21,869 nt of DNA from contig JAIEDJ010000141.1 of the NCBI GenBank assembly GCA_029068025.1, positions 1 through 21,869 of the forward strand, read 5' to 3'. Under the pieces are notes generated by a model. That model searched no databases. It had not been told where the DNA came from and was given only the letters and a program-made list of their open reading frames with translations. Origin of the DNA: Oscillospiraceae bacterium (lineage in GTDB: Bacteria > Bacillota > Clostridia > Oscillospirales > Ruminococcaceae). This document shows, piece after piece, positions 21,770-21,869 of the stretch; within the stretch, counting starts at the first letter, position 1; every line of letters begins with the position of its first letter. A program made the position numbers and the translations under genes.

Positions 21770-21787
21770 TATTCGTAAAATTGAATA
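21770..21787. repeat. Operator-like element, copy 2
   Basis: TATTCGTAAAATTGAATA has the same dyad and the same flanking arms as copy 1. It ends 7 bp before the -35 box of the + strand promoter. A more degenerate relative (AATTCGG, then A-run, then ATTCAAA) lies near 21739-21757. Confidence 0.55.
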
Positions 21788-21794
21788 TTTTCAC

Positions 21795-21822
21795 TTGACT
21801 TTCCCGAAAAAAGTTGTATAAT
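21795..21822 (+). promoter_or_regulatory. Promoter of the + strand gene at the window end
   Basis: TTGACT (21795-21800), a 16-bp spacer and TATAAT (21817-21822). The SD AAAGGAGA and ATG at 21859 follow. Confidence 0.75.
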
Positions 21823-21858
21823 TAATTTATAAATTTTATTTTAAAGGAGATTTTTACC

Positions 21859-21869
21859 ATGGCAAAGGC
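21859..21869 (+). CDS. Start of an unidentified gene (partial)
   Basis: ATG GCA AAG GC is preceded at 8 nt by AAAGGAGA and, further up, by a good promoter. Only M-A-K-G is visible, too little to name the product. It is divergent from the XRE gene and shares its AT-rich control region, so it may be a target of that regulator. Confidence 0.6.

Overview
The window looks like chromosomal DNA of a low-to-moderate GC anaerobic Firmicute, most likely a Clostridia member of the Ruminococcus/Oscillospiraceae type. Support for this comes from consensus sigma-A promoters with extended -10 boxes, strong Shine-Dalgarno (SD) sequences, tightly overlapping genes, a DUF4364 protein, a two-gene minimal SUF system, tandem M42 peptidases and an mltG–U32 neighbourhood known from Firmicutes. 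The taxonomic placement is inference from gene content only. No rRNA, tRNA, CRISPR array, insertion sequence or prophage structural gene was seen, and no stretch above 300 bases lacks a gene.

Layout. (1) 1-432 is the 3' end of a chemoreceptor gene on +, closed by a terminator. (2) 491-5034, on +, is a shikimate operon: promoter, aroB, aroA, a small hypothetical gene, aroC, a DUF4364 gene and a terminator that can work in both directions. (3) 5123-7376, on -, has a consensus promoter driving sufC, a single SufB/SufD-type scaffold gene and an unrelated four-helix membrane protein gene. (4) 7409-17839, on -, is a long run of mostly touching or overlapping genes behind one good promoter: thymidylate-kinase family, DUF2156, DJ-1/PfpI, 5-formyl-THF cyclo-ligase, mltG, U32 peptidase-family, deoC, an unknown gene, deoB, Mrp-type ATPase, GNAT, C_GCAxxG_C_C family, and an AT-rich zinc-ribbon membrane protein. 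(5) 17868-21665, on -, has a consensus promoter driving an XRE regulator, an ImmA/IrrE-type metallopeptidase, two M42 aminopeptidase paralogs and a GNAT, ending in a terminator. (6) 21597-21858 is an AT-rich divergent control region with repeated 18-bp operator-like elements, followed by the first four codons of a + strand gene.

How the genes work together. aroB, aroA and aroC supply three of the seven shikimate steps to chorismate. deoC and deoB act in succession on deoxyribose phosphates (deoB isomerises the 1-phosphate to the 5-phosphate, deoC cleaves it), and a thymidylate-kinase-like gene sits upstream in the same run. SufC with its scaffold, and Mrp 2 kb upstream, suggest an iron-sulfur assembly and delivery neighbourhood. 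XRE plus ImmA/IrrE is a regulator/protease pair of the type used for induced derepression.

The most interesting items are a multi-branched inverted-repeat element directly before the deoC SD, the paired 18-bp elements in the XRE control region, the link of XRE-ImmA to two M42 peptidases, and a recurring start architecture in which a run of five or more G sits 7-8 nt before TTG (or other) start codons. None of these amounts to a demonstrated new system.
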